This document shows, piece by piece, positions 6,136 through 6,961 of a DNA stretch of 6,961 nucleotides. Both the position numbers and the translations under genes were made by a program. The notes beneath the pieces were generated by a model. That model was given only the letters and a program-made list of their open reading frames with translations. It was not told the origin of the DNA and did no database searches. Position 1 is the first letter of the stretch. Each line of letters opens with the position of its first letter. Source of the DNA: Leptolyngbyaceae cyanobacterium M65_K2018_010 (GTDB lineage Bacteria > Cyanobacteriota > Cyanobacteriia > Phormidesmidales > Phormidesmidaceae); assembly GCA_015295885.1 (NCBI GenBank), contig DVEE01000040.1, forward strand, positions 1 to 6,961, given 5' to 3'.

Positions 6136-6519
6136 TTAACCTCGCTGCACCAGCCAATGCAGAAACCAGCCCCCAACCAGTCCCAGCCCCCCATAGCGCA
6201 CCGCCTGCCAGAAAGGTTCTTGCAAATGCTGCCAGGAAAATAGCCGACTGGCTAATTCCGTCTCAAAATCCTCCACCCATGTTTCCAGTTGGTTCAGTTC
6301 GGCCTGAATCCGGTGCTGGTCTTGAGGGGATACAGAGGACCCTTGCAACTGGTGAAGTTGTATTAGGTTATTGATCCCGGATTTGAGGTGACGAAGGCGC
6401 TCCTCTAAATGGTCGGCGTGCTGGGCTAACTCGGCGATCTCAGGGCCATGCTCTCCAGCCGTTCCCCCTAGAGCCCCTCGTTGAGCCAGCCCGAGGGCAT
6501 GTCGATAACCAAACTTCAT
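6136..6519 (-). CDS. Small coiled-coil-like protein with C-terminal membrane anchor
   Basis: I do not recognise the family. The 127-residue product has a hydrophilic, charged, helix-rich body: about 27-55 (rich in Glu, Leu, His) and 66-92 (QDQHRIQAELNQLETWVEDF region) both look amphipathic and could form a helical hairpin or coiled coil. One hydrophobic segment at about 107-124 (RYGGLGLVGGWFLHWLV) is followed by only three residues (QRG), the layout of a tail-anchored membrane protein facing the cytoplasm. The ATG at 6517-6519 is preferred over an in-frame TTG at 6526-6528, because the TTG lies inside the inverted repeat of the divergent promoter region. No Shine-Dalgarno is visible, which is not rare in cyanobacteria. 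Its neighbour is transcribed divergently 55 bp away; the tRNA pair follows on the same strand. Confidence 0.75.
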   Translation of the reverse strand: MKFGYRHALGLAQRGALGGTAGEHGPEIAELAQHADHLEERLRHLKSGINNLIQLHQLQGSSVSPQDQHRIQAELNQLETWVEDFETELASRLFSWQHLQEPFWQAVRYGGLGLVGGWFLHWLVQRG

Positions 6520-6525
6520 CGTGCA

Positions 6526-6563
6526 CAATAGGGTAAAGGTTCTTGCTCTAGTTAACCCTATTG
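6526..6563. promoter_or_regulatory. 9 bp inverted repeat spanning the divergent promoter region
   Basis: CAATAGGGT (6526-6534) and ACCCTATTG (6555-6563) are exact reverse complements separated by 20 bp, so both genes have the same ACCCTATTG reading toward them, ending 6 nt (minus gene) and 11 nt (plus gene) before the start codons. The arms could be half-sites of a shared operator. They could also be matching core promoter elements, since the minus copy includes TACCCT, a TAN3T form. The arrangement would allow coordinated control of the two small genes. Confidence 0.55.
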
Positions 6564-6574
6564 ACCTGGCAATT

Positions 6575-6889
6575 ATGGCTGTGACTCCCCAACCCCTCGA
6601 TCATCCCCGGCCCCTGGAGCAACTGTCCAACCTAGAGTTAGCCCAGGCTCTAGCAGAACGGTTGGCGATCAAGCCCCAAGACTGGCACCGCCTAAACCGT
6701 AACCGTCAGGTGCGAGCCCAAGAGCAACTGGCCGCGGCCCTAGTCTTTTTGCTAGCCCAGCAACCTGAAGAGGCTTTGCCCAGGGTGGAACAGGCCGTTG
6801 GATGGTTGAATCACACTCTGACCGCACCTCCCTGCCCAACCCACGGGCAGCCTAGCCAATCAAAGGTAGGCGGCGAGACTGGGCAATAA
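6575..6889 (+). CDS. Small conserved cyanobacterial protein (DUF6439-like)
   Basis: The 104-residue product contains LSNLELAQALAERL (17-30), a WHRL motif (37-40), a long helix RAQEQLAAALVFLL (47-60), EEALPRVEQAVGWL (65-78) and APPCPTHG (84-91). From memory this matches a small family confined to cyanobacteria, named DUF6439; the function is unknown and I could not verify the name. It has no signal peptide, and the AALVFLL stretch looks like part of a buried helix rather than a membrane segment. The ATG at 6575-6577 is preferred to a GTG at 6521 in the same frame, because the extra 18 residues would run across the divergent promoter and its inverted repeat. The 13 residues after APPCPTHG are polar, and most of their codons overlap the 3' end of the convergent gene. 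Confidence 0.8.
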   Translation: MAVTPQPLDHPRPLEQLSNLELAQALAERLAIKPQDWHRLNRNRQVRAQEQLAAALVFLLAQQPEEALPRVEQAVGWLNHTLTAPPCPTHGQPSQSKVGGETGQ

Positions 6890-6961
6890 TTTTCGTGAGA
6901 TGTAGTTCTCGTCCACCTTGTTGCCAATTGACCTGATCAAAGATCTGATGGAGGATGAAAA
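6852..6961 (-). CDS. 3' end of an unidentified gene (partial)
   Basis: A minus-strand frame enters from the right edge and stops at TAG 6852-6854, leaving 35 codons. The visible C-terminus includes HQIFDQVNWQQ and LHLTKIIAQSRRLPLIG. Its mix of hydrophobic, acidic and basic residues resembles real protein, unlike the other frames here. I cannot name the family from this fragment. It converges on the DUF6439-like gene and overlaps its last 38 bp, with no terminator between them. Confidence 0.45.
   Translation of the reverse strand, partial: FILHQIFDQVNWQQGGRELHLTKIIAQSRRLPLIG

Overview
The window looks like a piece of a cyanobacterial chromosome, most likely from a GC-rich filamentous (Leptolyngbya-like) lineage; the lineage is inference. 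Supports are three copies of the cyanobacterial HIP1 octamer GCGATCGC (175-182, 2060-2067, 3258-3265), a small protein ending in the APPCPTHG motif that I associate with a cyanobacterial family (DUF6439, from memory), and a perfect NtcA-type site, GTA-N8-TAC.

Layout. Positions 1-142 hold no gene I can support, but start with two near-identical 18-19 bp direct repeats at a 22 bp period. Positions 143-5265 carry three minus-strand genes of a molybdenum hydroxylase operon, transcribed right to left: xdhA (2Fe-2S/FAD subunit), xdhB (molybdopterin subunit) and xdhC (cofactor insertion factor). Positions 5266-5883 are a 618 bp gene-poor stretch with the putative xdh promoter (NtcA box 5435-5448, -10 box 5406-5411), a potentially structured leader and several small repeats. 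Positions 5884-6049 hold tRNA-Thr(GGU) and tRNA-Tyr(GUA) on the minus strand, Tyr first. The right end has two divergent small genes, a tail-anchored coiled-coil-like protein (minus) and the DUF6439-like protein (plus). They are separated by 55 bp that lie largely inside a 9 bp inverted repeat. The last 110 bp hold the 3' end of another minus-strand gene, converging on and overlapping the DUF6439-like gene.

How the parts work together. XdhA and XdhB together have every cofactor motif of a Rhodobacter-type xanthine dehydrogenase (electrons pass Mo -> 2Fe-2S -> 2Fe-2S -> FAD -> NAD+), and XdhC would load the sulfurated molybdenum cofactor into XdhB. The active-site residues match xanthine dehydrogenase rather than the carbon monoxide dehydrogenase branch. 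With the NtcA-type promoter, the simplest reading is a purine-scavenging operon switched on by nitrogen limitation. That link is inferred from sequence. I see no defence, mobile or otherwise exotic system that can be firmly supported; the best leads are the NtcA promoter with its leader, the shared dyad between the small divergent genes, and the tandem repeats at the left edge.
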